This document shows positions 34,809 through 43,889 of a DNA stretch of 64,000 bases, piece by piece. The stretch is from Sinorhizobium fredii USDA 257 (lineage in GTDB: Bacteria; Pseudomonadota; Alphaproteobacteria; Rhizobiales; Rhizobiaceae), in NCBI RefSeq assembly GCF_000265205.3, contig NC_018000.1:2728001-2792000 (forward strand), given 5' to 3'. The notes beneath the pieces are model-generated. The model searched no databases, was not told the DNA's origin, and saw only the letters and a list, made by a program, of their open reading frames with translations. A program made the translations under genes and the position numbers. Position 1 is the stretch's first letter; every line of letters starts with the position of its first letter.

Positions 34809-36269
34809 ATGACATCCTACCCACAGGAGACGTTTGCTGCAGGCACGGAGCAGGCGGTCTCGGTCCGCTGGACGCTGGCCAGCCTTTCCCTTTCCATGCT
34901 GCTCGCCTCCTTGGGAACCAGCATCGCCAATGTCGGCTTGCCCACCCTGGCCGGGGCCTTCTCCGCCTCGTTTCAAGAGGTGCAATGGGTCGTGCTCGCC
35001 TATCTCCTGGCCATCACCACGTTGATCATCAGCGTCGGCAGGCTTGGCGATATCGTCGGCCGCCGCAAGCTGCTGCTGGCTGGCATCGCCCTGTTCACGA
35101 TGGCCTCGGCCTCGTGCGCGGCCGCTCCGCATCTCTCCTGGCTCGTCGCGGCACGAGCCGTGCAGGGTCTGGGCGCCGCGGTCATGATGGCGCTGGCGAT
35201 GGCCATGGTCGGCGAGGCCGTGCCAAAGGAAAGAACCGGCAGTGCCATGGGGCTGCTCGGCACCATGTCCGCGATCGGGACGGCGCTCGGCCCTTCGCTG
35301 GGCGGCGTGCTGATTGGCGGCTTCGGCTGGCGAGCGATCTTCCTGGTGACGGTGCCCTGCGGTCTCCTGGCTCTGTTTCTCGGCCACCATGCCCTGCCTG
35401 CAGCTCGACCGAGAGCAAAGTCCACCAGACCCGCCTTCGACGTCATCGGCACGCTGGTGCTGGCCCTGACGCTTGGCGCCTATGCACTCGCAATGACCAT
35501 TGGAGGCGGCACGTTCGGCACGATCAACCTGATTCTGTTGCTGGCGGCGATCTTCGGCATTTGCGCTTTCCTGTTCGTGGAGTCCCGCGCGGCCTCGCCC
35601 CTGGTCCGTCTTGCGACGCTTCGCGAACCGCGGCTGCGATCGGGCCTTGCGACGAGCATGCTCGTCGCGACGGTCATGATGACGACATTGGTGGTCGGGC
35701 CTTTCTACCTGTCGCGCGGCCTGGGACTGGATGCGGCGCTCGTCGGCCTGGTGATGTCGGCCGGACCGGTCGTCTCGGCGCTGGCGGGTGTGCCGGCGGG
35801 GCGGCTCGTGGATCGCTTCGGCGCGGGGCGCATGGCTGCGGCGGGTCTTGGCATCATGGCGATCGGCTGCCTCGCACTTTCCGTTGTTCCGCAGCCGTTC
35901 GGCGTCGCCGGCTATGTCATGGCTCTCGTCACCCTCACCGCCGGCTATGCCCTGTTCCAGGCGGCCAACACTACCGGCGTGATGAAAGATGCGCGCCCCG
36001 AGCAACGTGGTATCGTCTCCGGCCTGCTGAACCTCTCGCGCAATCTCGGGCTCGTCACCGGCGCGTCGGTCATGGGCGCGGTCTTCTCCTTCGCCGCGAC
36101 GGCGAGCGCCTTTGCGACAGCCGATAGCGTCGCAGCCGCGGCCGGCATGAGGGCCACTTTTGCCGTCGCCACGGTGCTGGTCGTCTTTGCCGCCGCGATT
36201 GCCGTGGCAAGCCGCGTCCACGTGGTCGAGCCCACACCCGAAGAGACAGAGGGGGTCGGCGGCTCGTAG
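34809..36269 (+). CDS. MFS drug-efflux transporter (DHA2-like)
   Basis: A membrane protein of 486 residues with about 14 hydrophobic segments. Motif A is seen after TM2 as GRLGDIVGRRKLLL, and motif C in GTALGPSLGGVLIG. It resembles EmrB/QacA-type proton antiporters. The ATG at 34809 has a GAGGGA site; an upstream ATG at 34755 adds residues that are not membrane-like. It should export a small toxic compound under control of the divergent LysR gene. The substrate is unknown. Confidence 0.92.
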   Translation: MTSYPQETFAAGTEQAVSVRWTLASLSLSMLLASLGTSIANVGLPTLAGAFSASFQEVQWVVLAYLLAITTLIISVGRLGDIVGRRKLLLAGIALFTMASASCAAAPHLSWLVAARAVQGLGAAVMMALAMAMVGEAVPKERTGSAMGLLGTMSAIGTALGPSLGGVLIGGFGWRAIFLVTVPCGLLALFLGHHALPAARPRAKSTRPAFDVIGTLVLALTLGAYALAMTIGGGTFGTINLILLLAAIFGICAFLFVESRAASPLVRLATLREPRLRSGLATSMLVATVMMTTLVVGPFYLSRGLGLDAALVGLVMSAGPVVSALAGVPAGRLVDRFGAGRMAAAGLGIMAIGCLALSVVPQPFGVAGYVMALVTLTAGYALFQAANTTGVMKDARPEQRGIVSGLLNLSRNLGLVTGASVMGAVFSFAATASAFATADSVAAAAGMRATFAVATVLVVFAAAIAVASRVHVVEPTPEETEGVGGS

Positions 36270-36379
36270 CGGCGCCTTCTCTAGTCGGCGTGTCGGCGTC
36301 AAGCGATTTTTTATAGCTGAGTCGAGGACGTCTGGATTCGGCCCATACTCACCGTCGCACAATCTGCTAGAGTGATCTA

Positions 36380-36862
36380 ATGTTCGCGACCAATCCGTAC
36401 GAGTTTCGCAGAGCGACCCTGGATGATCTCGCTTTACTGAAGGCGTGGCGGTCGAACCCGCATGTCCTGGAATGGTGGGGTTCTGGTGAGCCGTATGGTG
36501 AAGCAGAACTGGTTGATCCTCGTTCGTCAATTGAAATGATCCAGCGAAGGCCCTTTGCGTTCTTGCAGGACTACACGGTGCACGGATGGGAAGATCACCA
36601 TTTTGCCGGTCTTCCCAAAGGGTCGCGGGGAATTGATCAATATATCGGAGACCCCGAAATGGTCGGCGTTGGACATGGTTCAGCGTTTATCGGAATGAGG
36701 ATGCAGGCTCTTGTCGATGAGGGCGCACCTGTGATCGCGACCGATCCGCATCCAGACAATGAACGGGCGATAGCCGTCTACAAGAAGTTGGGGTTCGAAC
36801 CGTCTGGACCACCTCAAGAGACCGGATGGGGCTTGATCTTGCCAATGCTGGCGAGGCGGTAA
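36380..36862 (+). CDS. GNAT acetyltransferase, AAC(6')-like
   Basis: A protein of 160 residues of the GNAT fold. The segment RGIDQYIGDPEMVGVGHGSA resembles aminoglycoside 6'-N-acetyltransferases of the AacA4 type, as does the opening FRRATLDDLALLKAWRSNPH. The acetyl-CoA loop is VGHGSAF, and the C-terminal half carries DPHPDNERAIAVYKKLGF, which is common to GNAT enzymes. Whether it confers resistance cannot be told; chromosomal relatives often have other amine substrates. Ribosome site is weak. Confidence 0.8.
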   Translation: MFATNPYEFRRATLDDLALLKAWRSNPHVLEWWGSGEPYGEAELVDPRSSIEMIQRRPFAFLQDYTVHGWEDHHFAGLPKGSRGIDQYIGDPEMVGVGHGSAFIGMRMQALVDEGAPVIATDPHPDNERAIAVYKKLGFEPSGPPQETGWGLILPMLARR

Positions 36863-36948
36863 GCAGAAGGGATGCAACGGCAGCAAAGTCCGCTTTCCAG
36901 CCGAAATCGCCGCTCTACAGAAAGTAGGCGATCATTGGCTGCGTCCGG

Positions 36949-36982
36949 CTTGTGCAGCGTTTGACCTTGTGCAGCGTTTGAC
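36949..36982. repeat. Perfect 17-bp tandem duplication
   Basis: CTTGTGCAGCGTTTGAC at 36949-36965 is directly repeated at 36966-36982 with no spacer. It lies in a 640-base gap with no intact gene. It looks like a slippage or insertion footprint near the IS110 relic. Confidence 0.85.
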
Positions 36983-37198
36983 ATCGGTTCGCGGCCCGCG
37001 CTTTACTCCGGGATCGGCACTTGGCCCTCCCATGATGGGGTCCAATAGATGATGTGGTCCAATCTATGCTGCTTCCTGATGACGGATCATCGGTATAAAC
37101 GCGGCCACGAACTTACATCACCATCGTCCGCGAAGGACGTCTTCCGCCGCTACGCGGAACTTTTAATTCCTGCCGCGGTCGCCCTTTATGGCTGGCGA

Positions 37199-37423
37199 CT
37201 ATGCCGCTGCGGTTGAGTTATTCTCCTCCTTCGTCCAGCGGAATTCCGAGCCATCCAGCCACATGCGATGCATGACGACCGCGAGCCTGCGCGCCAATGC
37301 CACCTTGGCTTTCTTCCTACCACGCCGCTTCGCAATGTTCATTGCCCACGCCTTCAACCAGCACCATTTCACCACGCGCGTCATCATCGACTGGGCAGCC
37401 TAGTAGAGCAGCTTTCGCATCAT
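37199..37423 (-). pseudogene. C-terminal relic of an IS110-family transposase
   Basis: On the minus strand the frame reads MMRKLLY, a TAG at 37402-37400, then AAQSMMTRVVKWCWLKAW and RRGRKKAKVALARRLAVVMH, ending in DGSEFRWTKEE. This is the typical C-terminus of IS110/IS116 transposases. The N-terminal DEDD catalytic domain is absent and the frame carries a stop, so it is a dead fragment. The remaining gap 36863-37506 shows no other gene. Confidence 0.7.
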
Positions 37424-37506
37424 GGCATCCCCTCGGAGAGAGACATGACCGACCCGGCTCACTTCGCCGGATTGATGGAGAACGGGTGTAAGTCCAAGAA
37501 CGGCTC

Positions 37507-38442
37507 CTACCGATCGCGAATGACGGAACCGGGCGGGAACCGCAAGGAGCGTGCCAGATTGTGAATGTGACGCGCGCCAATGCCGCAACACCCGCCGACG
37601 ATCGATGCACCGGCTTCGACCCAATCGCAGGCAAAGCGCGAATAGCGGTCGGCGGTCAGGTCGACGCGGGTGTGATGGAGCGTTTCATTGGCTGCGCCTT
37701 CGGCTTCTTCCGCCTCGAAGGCGTTGGCGTAGACGCCGATGCCGATATTCGCTCGTCTGTCCCGGAACGTCGCAGCCGCAACAGCCACGGCGCGGGCCAT
37801 GACTTCCGGACGGCTGCAGTTGAACAGAAGCGCTTCGGCACCGGAGCCGGCCGCCCAGGCGGCAGCCGCGGCCACGGTTTCCCCGGATCGGAGCTTCGGC
37901 TCGTCGCCTTCGAGGGCCCCGGGCTCATCAGTTAGGGTGAAGGAAACCCAAAACGGCTTGCCGGTCGCGGCAACGGCGGCGCGGACAGCATCCCCTTCCG
38001 CGATCAGGCTCAGGGTCTCGCCGAGCCAGACATCGACATAGGGCGCCAATCCTTCGACGAGGACCTTCAGATAGTCCTGCACGCGCTCGGGGTCGAAGCG
38101 TTCCGGCTCATAGGAGCCGAAGATCGGCGGCAATGAACCCGCGACCAGGACCTTCCGGTCGGCCCTCTCATCGGCGGCCTCTCGCGCGAGTTTTCCGGCC
38201 AGTTCGATCAGCGAGCGTCCCTCGGAGCGGAAACGCTCTTCGCCGATGTGAAACGGCACGAGCGCATAACTGTTCGTCGTGATCACGTCCGCCCCGGCGT
38301 CGATGAATTCCCTATGAACTCTTCCGACGATCTCAGAGCTCTCCATCAGCGCCAGCGCGGACCATTCCGGTTGCCTGAGTTCGGCGCCGAGGCGGATCAG
38401 CTCCCGGCTCATGCCGCCGTCGAGAATGCGTAGTTGGCTCAT
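37507..38442 (-). CDS. Homocysteine S-methyltransferase family protein (MmuM-like)
   Basis: A protein of 311 residues starting MSQLRILDGGMSRELIR, with the zinc Cys residues in LLFNCSRPE and GGCCGIGARHIHNLA. The family moves a methyl group from S-methylmethionine or betaines to homocysteine, giving methionine. The ATG at 38442 has GGAG upstream; the frame is open much further but there it runs through the cystathionine-lyase gene. It is encoded 101 bases after that PLP enzyme, so homocysteine made there could be methylated here. Methyl donor not determined. Confidence 0.9.
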   Translation of the reverse strand: MSQLRILDGGMSRELIRLGAELRQPEWSALALMESSEIVGRVHREFIDAGADVITTNSYALVPFHIGEERFRSEGRSLIELAGKLAREAADERADRKVLVAGSLPPIFGSYEPERFDPERVQDYLKVLVEGLAPYVDVWLGETLSLIAEGDAVRAAVAATGKPFWVSFTLTDEPGALEGDEPKLRSGETVAAAAAWAAGSGAEALLFNCSRPEVMARAVAVAAATFRDRRANIGIGVYANAFEAEEAEGAANETLHHTRVDLTADRYSRFACDWVEAGASIVGGCCGIGARHIHNLARSLRFPPGSVIRDR

Positions 38443-38543
38443 TGATGATGGGCTCCAGTTGCTCGCTTCAGCGCCGGATGACCGAAGACGTCGTAAGCGG
38501 TCCGGGTCGCCCGGGAATATGGAATGGGATGTCGCTGCGGTCT

Positions 38544-39821
38544 TCATCGGAGCGCCTGATCCAGGTCTGCGATGATGTCCTCGACGGCCTCCAGACCGAC
38601 GGAAAGCCGGAAGACGCCGTCGCCGGCGAAGGCGCGGTAGTCGTCGAGTTGCGCCCCTTGCAGCCGATAGGTGGACTTCATCATCTCGTTGGTGTCGAGA
38701 AGGACGACGATGCTGCGCTGGTGGCCGAGCGAAAAGGCGTAATGCACCACTCGCAGCCGATCGGCGAGCCGGACCGCCATTTTTTGCTGGTCGTCCGTCT
38801 GGAATGTCAGGATGCCGCCGAAGGCATTCATCTGGCGGTTTGCCAGCGCGTACTGGGGGTGCGTCTCCAAGCCGGGATAGATGACCGATTTGACGCCCGG
38901 ATGATCGCAAAGGAAACGGGCAATACGCATCGCCGAATCGGACACTGCCCTGAGCCTCGGGAAGAGCGTGTCGATGCCGCGCATGATGAGCCAGGCGTTG
39001 TGAGCCGACAGCGACGCACCGAGATAGACGCCGGCGCGCGAGCGGATTTTCTCGACCAGCTCCTTGCGGCCGCAAACCACGCCCCCGAGGGCGTCGCCGT
39101 GGCCGTTGATGAACTTCGTCAGCGAGTGAATGACGAGATCGACGCCAAGAGCGAGCGGCCGGGTGGCAACAGGCGTGGCAAGCGTGGAATCGACCGAAAC
39201 GATTGCCCCGTGCCGATGGGCGAGCGCCGCCACAGCGCAAAGATCGGTCAATCGCAGGATCGGGTTGCAGGGGCTTTCGCAATGGACGAGCCGCGTGCTG
39301 GGACGGAAGGCAGCAGCGACCTCGTCGAGGCGCGCCATGTTCACGGCGGTCACCTCGATCCCGTAGTCGGGCAAGATCCGCCGGGCCAGCTCGTTGGCGC
39401 CCGCGTAGCAGACATCGCTGATGATCAGGTGATCGCCCTTCTTGAGGCAGGTCAGGAAGGTGGCGGCGATCGCCGCGACGCCAGTCGCGGTCGCTAGCGC
39501 ATCCTCGGTGCCCTCGAGGGCGGCCATCCGCTGTTCGAGCTGCCGCACCGTCGGATTGGTCCAACGCGCGTAGAGGAATGGCAGCGCCGTCAGATCCTCG
39601 ACGCCGTCGGCCGAAAAGGCACCGTCACCGGGGGTGAGCATATTGTTGACCGACATCGAGATATTGGGGGCGATCGCCCTCGTCGTCGGATCGATCTCCA
39701 GCCCACCGTCGAGCGCGAGGGTTTCCCAGTGCAGAGACGGGCGGCCGACCGCAGGTGGCCGGATCATCGTCTGGCTGCGGTCCTCCGCCATGACTATGGG
39801 GGTCGCCTGATCCGAGGACAT
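38544..39821 (-). CDS. PLP-dependent cystathionine beta-lyase/gamma-synthase family enzyme
   Basis: A protein of 425 residues of the Cys/Met metabolism PLP family. The PLP Lys is in HSLTKFINGHGDALGG; the phosphate and ring contacts include ATATGVAAIAATFL and VDSTLATPV. The family covers cystathionine beta-lyase, gamma-synthase and methionine gamma-lyase, and the exact reaction is not decided by motif. The ATG at 39821 has AAGG just upstream. It lies in one leftward unit with the methyltransferase and an amino-acid importer. Confidence 0.92.
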   Translation of the reverse strand: MSSDQATPIVMAEDRSQTMIRPPAVGRPSLHWETLALDGGLEIDPTTRAIAPNISMSVNNMLTPGDGAFSADGVEDLTALPFLYARWTNPTVRQLEQRMAALEGTEDALATATGVAAIAATFLTCLKKGDHLIISDVCYAGANELARRILPDYGIEVTAVNMARLDEVAAAFRPSTRLVHCESPCNPILRLTDLCAVAALAHRHGAIVSVDSTLATPVATRPLALGVDLVIHSLTKFINGHGDALGGVVCGRKELVEKIRSRAGVYLGASLSAHNAWLIMRGIDTLFPRLRAVSDSAMRIARFLCDHPGVKSVIYPGLETHPQYALANRQMNAFGGILTFQTDDQQKMAVRLADRLRVVHYAFSLGHQRSIVVLLDTNEMMKSTYRLQGAQLDDYRAFAGDGVFRLSVGLEAVEDIIADLDQALR

Positions 39822-39961
39822 GAAAAACCTTTCCCAGATGCGTTTCGACACGGACTCTAGTGCTCGCTCAATGTTTTTGGCCGCTCAGGAGCTGCCGAAC
39901 TGCCGAGAAAAGGCGCCATAAGGGCCTCGTGCGCGGCCAAATCGATAAGCCCCTCGCGGCG

Positions 39962-40651
39962 CTAGCGCCGCACGGGAACCTGGGCTTCGACGATCTTGAA
40001 GGCGCGGGTGATGATAAGCGTCAGGCAGACATAGAAGACCGTCACCACCATCAGCGGTTCGTAGACCAGCAGTGTGTCCTGTCTCACCTTGTAGGCCACG
40101 GCATAGAGGTCCATCACCGTCACCGTGAAGGCGAGAGGTGTTGCCTTCAATTGCAGCACGACCTCGCCGGCGATCGTCGGCAATGCGATGCGGATGGCGC
40201 GCGGCAGCCAGATACGCCTGAGCAGCGTCCGTGAAGACATGCCGAAGGACCGGCCGGCCTCGAGCTCGCCCTTGGGAACGGCGAGAAGCGCGCCGCGCAG
40301 CACCTCGGCCTCGTAGGCCGCATAGTTGAGAGTGAAGCTCACGGCTGCAAAGAAGAACCCTTCGCGCAGGACCGGCCAGAGGAAGCTTGCGCGCAGGCCC
40401 GGGATCATCGGCAGGAGCGAGCCGACGCCGTAGTAGAGCAGCCACAGCTGGATCAAGAGCGGCGTTCCGCGCAGGCAGGTGCAGTAGCCGCGTGCCAGCA
40501 ATTTGAGCCAGCGCGGGCCAATCACCTGCGCCAGGGCAAGGCCGATCGCCAGAACGAAGCCGAAGCCGACCGAAATGACCAGCAGCAGCACGGTCTGGAC
40601 TGCGCCTGCGGCAAGCAGCGGCCAATAGGAGAAAATCCACGAGAAACTCAC
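39962..40651 (-). CDS. Polar amino-acid ABC importer permease (HisM-type)
   Basis: A permease of 229 residues with about five membrane helices and the HisMQ family loop EVLRGALLAVPKGELEAGRS with FGMSS after it. It pairs with the permease encoded 9 bases upstream to form the channel. It is the last importer gene before the PLP enzyme. The substrate is unknown; sulfur amino acids are suggested by the neighbours. Confidence 0.93.
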   Translation of the reverse strand: MSFSWIFSYWPLLAAGAVQTVLLLVISVGFGFVLAIGLALAQVIGPRWLKLLARGYCTCLRGTPLLIQLWLLYYGVGSLLPMIPGLRASFLWPVLREGFFFAAVSFTLNYAAYEAEVLRGALLAVPKGELEAGRSFGMSSRTLLRRIWLPRAIRIALPTIAGEVVLQLKATPLAFTVTVMDLYAVAYKVRQDTLLVYEPLMVVTVFYVCLTLIITRAFKIVEAQVPVRR

Positions 40652-40660
40652 GAGGCCCTC

Positions 40661-41383
40661 CTATGCGGTCTTCGGCTGGCCGCGCCGGAAGCGGGTCTCG
40701 AGCGCCGAGAAGACGACGTTGGAGAGCAGCGTTATGGCGAGATACAGCGCGGCGGAGGCGAGGAAAAACAGAAAGTAGTGCTTGGTGTTGCCTGCGGCGA
40801 TCCGGGTCGCCAGCGCCAGCTCCTGATAGCCGACGACGGCGATCAGCGCGCTATCCTTGGTGACGCACATCCAGAGATTGGCAAGGCCCGGCAGCGCATT
40901 CGGCATCAAGGCCGGCAGCACGATGCGGCGGAAGCGGAGCCGCGGTCTCATGCCGAAGGCGGCAGCCGCTTCGACCTGTCCGATCGGAACGGCGAGGATC
41001 GCCCCGCGAAACACTTCGGTCATGTAGGCGCCCTGGACAATGCCGAGCACCGCGACGGCGGCGACGAAACCGTTGATCTCGATCGGCGGAAGGCCGAGTG
41101 CCGCCAGGAGGCGGTTCAGCCCATCGGTCCCCGCATAATAGAGGCCGATGATCAGGATCAGCTCCGGGATGGCGCGAACCGCCGTCGTATAGAGATCGAG
41201 GACGAGCAGAACCGGACGGTTACCCTTCAGCTTGCCGATCGCGCCGATCAAGCCGATGACGATGCCGACGAGATAAGCGCCGAGCGAAATCAACACGGTC
41301 GAGAGCGCTCCGGCAAGCAGCACGCCTCCCCACCCGGGCGGGTAGGGGGAGAGCAGTTCCAGGAGCGATTGGCTGGATGACAT
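40661..41383 (-). CDS. Polar amino-acid ABC importer permease (HisQ-type)
   Basis: A permease of 240 residues with five hydrophobic segments and the family loop MTEVFRGAILAVPIGQVEAA followed by AFGMRP. It is the partner of the permease at 39962. It sits between the binding-protein gene and the second permease gene in the usual order. Confidence 0.93.
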   Translation of the reverse strand: MSSSQSLLELLSPYPPGWGGVLLAGALSTVLISLGAYLVGIVIGLIGAIGKLKGNRPVLLVLDLYTTAVRAIPELILIIGLYYAGTDGLNRLLAALGLPPIEINGFVAAVAVLGIVQGAYMTEVFRGAILAVPIGQVEAAAAFGMRPRLRFRRIVLPALMPNALPGLANLWMCVTKDSALIAVVGYQELALATRIAAGNTKHYFLFFLASAALYLAITLLSNVVFSALETRFRRGQPKTA

Positions 41384-41458
41384 TCGGATCTACCTGATTG
41401 CAATCAAAGGCAGTGGGCAATCGGCGCATGACCCGTCATGCGCCGATTGCCCCTCCAG

Positions 41459-42226
41459 TCATTCGCCATAGGGATCGAAGTCGAAATACTTCTTGGAGAT
41501 CTCGGTATATTTGCCGCTGGCCCTGACGGCGGCGATCGCCGCATTGAGCTTGTCGCGCAGTGCTGTATCGTCCTTGCGCAGCCCGCCGCCGATGCCGGTT
41601 CCAAGGATCGCCGCGTCGTCCTTGACGTTGCCCTTGTCTTCGCAGCAATTCTTGCCGAAATCCGATTTCAGTAATTCCGCCAGCGGAATGGCATCGCCGA
41701 AGACATAGTCGATCCGGCCGGCGGCCAGGTCCTGGAAGGCTTCGTCGAGCGTCGCATAGGTCTGTTCCGATGCCTTGTCGGCAAAATACTTCTTGTAATA
41801 TTCGGACTGGATCGTCGAGACCTGTATGCCGATGGTCTTGTCGGCAACATCCTCGGGGGCAGCTCCGATCTTGCCGTCCTTGGCGCCGATCAGCTTGCTC
41901 GGCGTGTTGTAGTATTTGTCGGTGAAGTCGATCGTCTTCTTGCGTTCGTCGGTGATCGACATCGACGACCAGATGACATCGAATTTCTTCGCATCGAGGC
42001 CGGGGATCAGGCCGTCCCAGGACATGTCGACGATGGAGCAGGTCTCCTTCATCTCCGCGCAGACCGCGTCCATCAGCTCGATTTCCCAACCGACCCATTT
42101 GCCGGACGGATCCTTCGTGAAGAAGGGCGGGTAGGCTTCGTTCATGATGCCGAAGCGCACTTCCGCATTGGCCGCACCTGCAAGAGAGAAGGCCACGCCG
42201 GCCATCAGGATGGAAAACAACTTCAT
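41459..42226 (-). CDS. Periplasmic amino-acid binding protein (SBP family 3)
   Basis: A protein of 255 residues with signal peptide MKLFSILMAGVAFSLAGAANA cleaved before EVRFG. Family signatures are GWEIELMDAVCAEM, FDVIWSSMSITDERKKTIDF and GRIDYVFGDA. Cysteine pairs (C61-like in AVCAEMKETC and NCCEDK) may form disulfides. It delivers substrate to the two permeases encoded downstream. AGGGG before the ATG at 42226 fixes the start. Confidence 0.93.
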   Translation of the reverse strand: MKLFSILMAGVAFSLAGAANAEVRFGIMNEAYPPFFTKDPSGKWVGWEIELMDAVCAEMKETCSIVDMSWDGLIPGLDAKKFDVIWSSMSITDERKKTIDFTDKYYNTPSKLIGAKDGKIGAAPEDVADKTIGIQVSTIQSEYYKKYFADKASEQTYATLDEAFQDLAAGRIDYVFGDAIPLAELLKSDFGKNCCEDKGNVKDDAAILGTGIGGGLRKDDTALRDKLNAAIAAVRASGKYTEISKKYFDFDPYGE

Positions 42227-42269
42227 TCGACTACCCCTTCTAGTTTTCGTCGGAATGGAAACGGACGGA

Positions 42270-43046
42270 TCAATGGCTGAGAGCACCGGTGAACGCGCGG
42301 CAGCGGGCGCTGAGCGGCGCGCCGAAGACCTGGGCGGGAGGCCCTTCTTCCTCGACGCAGCCCTGATCAAGGAACATCACGTGACTGGAGACGTCCCGGG
42401 CGAATTTCATCTCGTGCGTAACGAGCAGCATCGTGCGGCCCTCTTCGGCGAGCTCGCGGATGACCTTCAGCACCTCGCCGACAAGCTCGGGATCGAGTGC
42501 CGAAGTGGGCTCGTCGAAAAGCATCAGCGCCGGATCGACGCAGAGCGCGCGGGCGATCGAGGCACGCTGCTGCTGTCCACCCGAAAGGAACGCCGGATAG
42601 GCGTGCCGCTTGTCGTAAAGACCGACCTTGGAAAGCAAGGCCTCGGCCCGCTCGATCGCTTCCTTGCGGTTCATTCGCAGAACATGAATGGGCGCCTCGA
42701 TGACATTTTCAAGCACAGTCATATGAGCCCATAGGTTGAAACTCTGGAACACCATGCCGAGGCCGGTCCGGATCCGTTCGATCTGCCGCCAATTGGCCGG
42801 ATGGGAGCGCCCCTCCCGGCTCGGCTTCATCAGGACCTCTTCGCCGCTGATAACGAAGCGGCCGCGGTCGGGAATCTCCAGAAAGTTGATGCAACGGAGG
42901 AAGGTGCTCTTCCCGGAGCCCGAAGAGCCGATGAGGGAAATGACGTCGCCCTTGTGTGCCGACAGCGACACGCCCTTCAGGACCCGGTGATGTCCAAAGC
43001 TCTTGTGGACGTCTTCGACCAGCAAGGCGGCGGCCGTTTGCTTCAT
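42270..43046 (-). CDS. Amino-acid ABC importer ATP-binding protein (HisP-type)
   Basis: A protein of 258 residues with Walker A GSSGSGKST, Q-loop VFQSFNLW, signature LSGGQQQR, Walker B LMLFDEP and His switch LLVTHEM. It is the first gene of the leftward unit ATPase, binding protein, permease, permease, PLP enzyme, methyltransferase. It energises polar amino-acid uptake. Confidence 0.95.
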   Translation of the reverse strand: MKQTAAALLVEDVHKSFGHHRVLKGVSLSAHKGDVISLIGSSGSGKSTFLRCINFLEIPDRGRFVISGEEVLMKPSREGRSHPANWRQIERIRTGLGMVFQSFNLWAHMTVLENVIEAPIHVLRMNRKEAIERAEALLSKVGLYDKRHAYPAFLSGGQQQRASIARALCVDPALMLFDEPTSALDPELVGEVLKVIRELAEEGRTMLLVTHEMKFARDVSSHVMFLDQGCVEEEGPPAQVFGAPLSARCRAFTGALSH

Positions 43047-43360
43047 TCCTGTCGGTCCCCTTGCGTTTTTTAGTTATTTGGTCGGCAATAATATTGCCTT
43101 GCCGGGCGGCTTTGCCGCGCATTTGGCGTTCAATATGCGGAATTTGTGCAGAAGTTCGGCGAACGTGCGGCCAAGCTCCCAACCACACCGGGGGCCCATG
43201 ATGTTCGGCGGCACTCCCATTACAATAGGACAACGACGCGCTCAATGACGCGGAAGTTTCGTCCTCGCGCGCCGGAAAAAGGCGTACATGGCCCGAATTT
43301 GGGGCGACGTGCCGCGCCAATGGGGTATAGGCTGCGGCAAATCACCGAGGCGAGGAGACA
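43047..43360. promoter_or_regulatory. Divergent promoter region of the importer operon and lrp-like gene
   Basis: The 314-base gap between leftward importer and rightward Lrp-type gene has no coding frame. It should hold both promoters and Lrp sites. An AT-rich stretch at 43065-43100 stands out. No exact operator could be defined by eye. Confidence 0.5.
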
Positions 43361-43834
43361 ATGACGGAGCCACTGGACCAATTCGATCGGAAGATTCTCG
43401 AGATCGTGCAGCGCGACTGTCAACTCAAAGCGGAGGCGATCGGCGACATCATCGGCCTTTCGGCGTCCGCCGTTCAACGCCGCCTCAAGCGGATGCGCGA
43501 GGACGGGATCATTTCCGCCGAGATTGCCCTGGTCGACCGCAAGATCGCCGGAAATCCGATGACGTTCATCGCCGGCATGGAGATCGAGCGTGAAAATTAC
43601 GATGCTCTGGCGAAATTCCGCAGCTGGGTCGATAAGCAGGATCACATCCAGCAGGTCTATTACGTGACCGGATCGGTGGATCTCGTGGCAATCATCACCG
43701 CCGAGGACGTCACTCAATACGACGAGATCACCGCGCAGATCATGTCACAAAATCCTCAGATCAAGCGAATCCACACGAATGTCGTACTGAAAGATGTGAA
43801 GCTCGGAATGTTCGTTCCCGTGGCTTCCGACTAG
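43361..43834 (+). CDS. Lrp/AsnC-family transcriptional regulator
   Basis: A protein of 157 residues: N-terminal helix-turn-helix (LKAEAIGDIIGLSASAVQRR) and C-terminal AsnC ligand-binding domain (VYYVTGSVDLVAIITAEDV). It is divergent from the amino-acid importer and sulfur amino-acid genes, and Lrp proteins usually act on such neighbours in response to amino acids. GAGGAG lies just upstream of the ATG. Confidence 0.94.
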   Translation: MTEPLDQFDRKILEIVQRDCQLKAEAIGDIIGLSASAVQRRLKRMREDGIISAEIALVDRKIAGNPMTFIAGMEIERENYDALAKFRSWVDKQDHIQQVYYVTGSVDLVAIITAEDVTQYDEITAQIMSQNPQIKRIHTNVVLKDVKLGMFVPVASD

Positions 43835-43889
43835 TGCCACATTCCGGTGAGGCGGTGCCGGTGGAACTGAGCAGGCAGCGGTTATCAGG

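Noticed and set aside
34770..36530. Open frame of 586 codons on the minus strand over the MFS gene
   Set aside because: Its product is a His/Gln/Arg-rich string without motifs, and the plus strand encodes a complete MFS transporter with membrane segments and a ribosome site.
37507..39564. Long N-terminal extension of the homocysteine methyltransferase frame
   Set aside because: The extension is an out-of-frame shadow of the PLP enzyme gene; the family start MSQLRILDGG with a GGAG site is at 38442.
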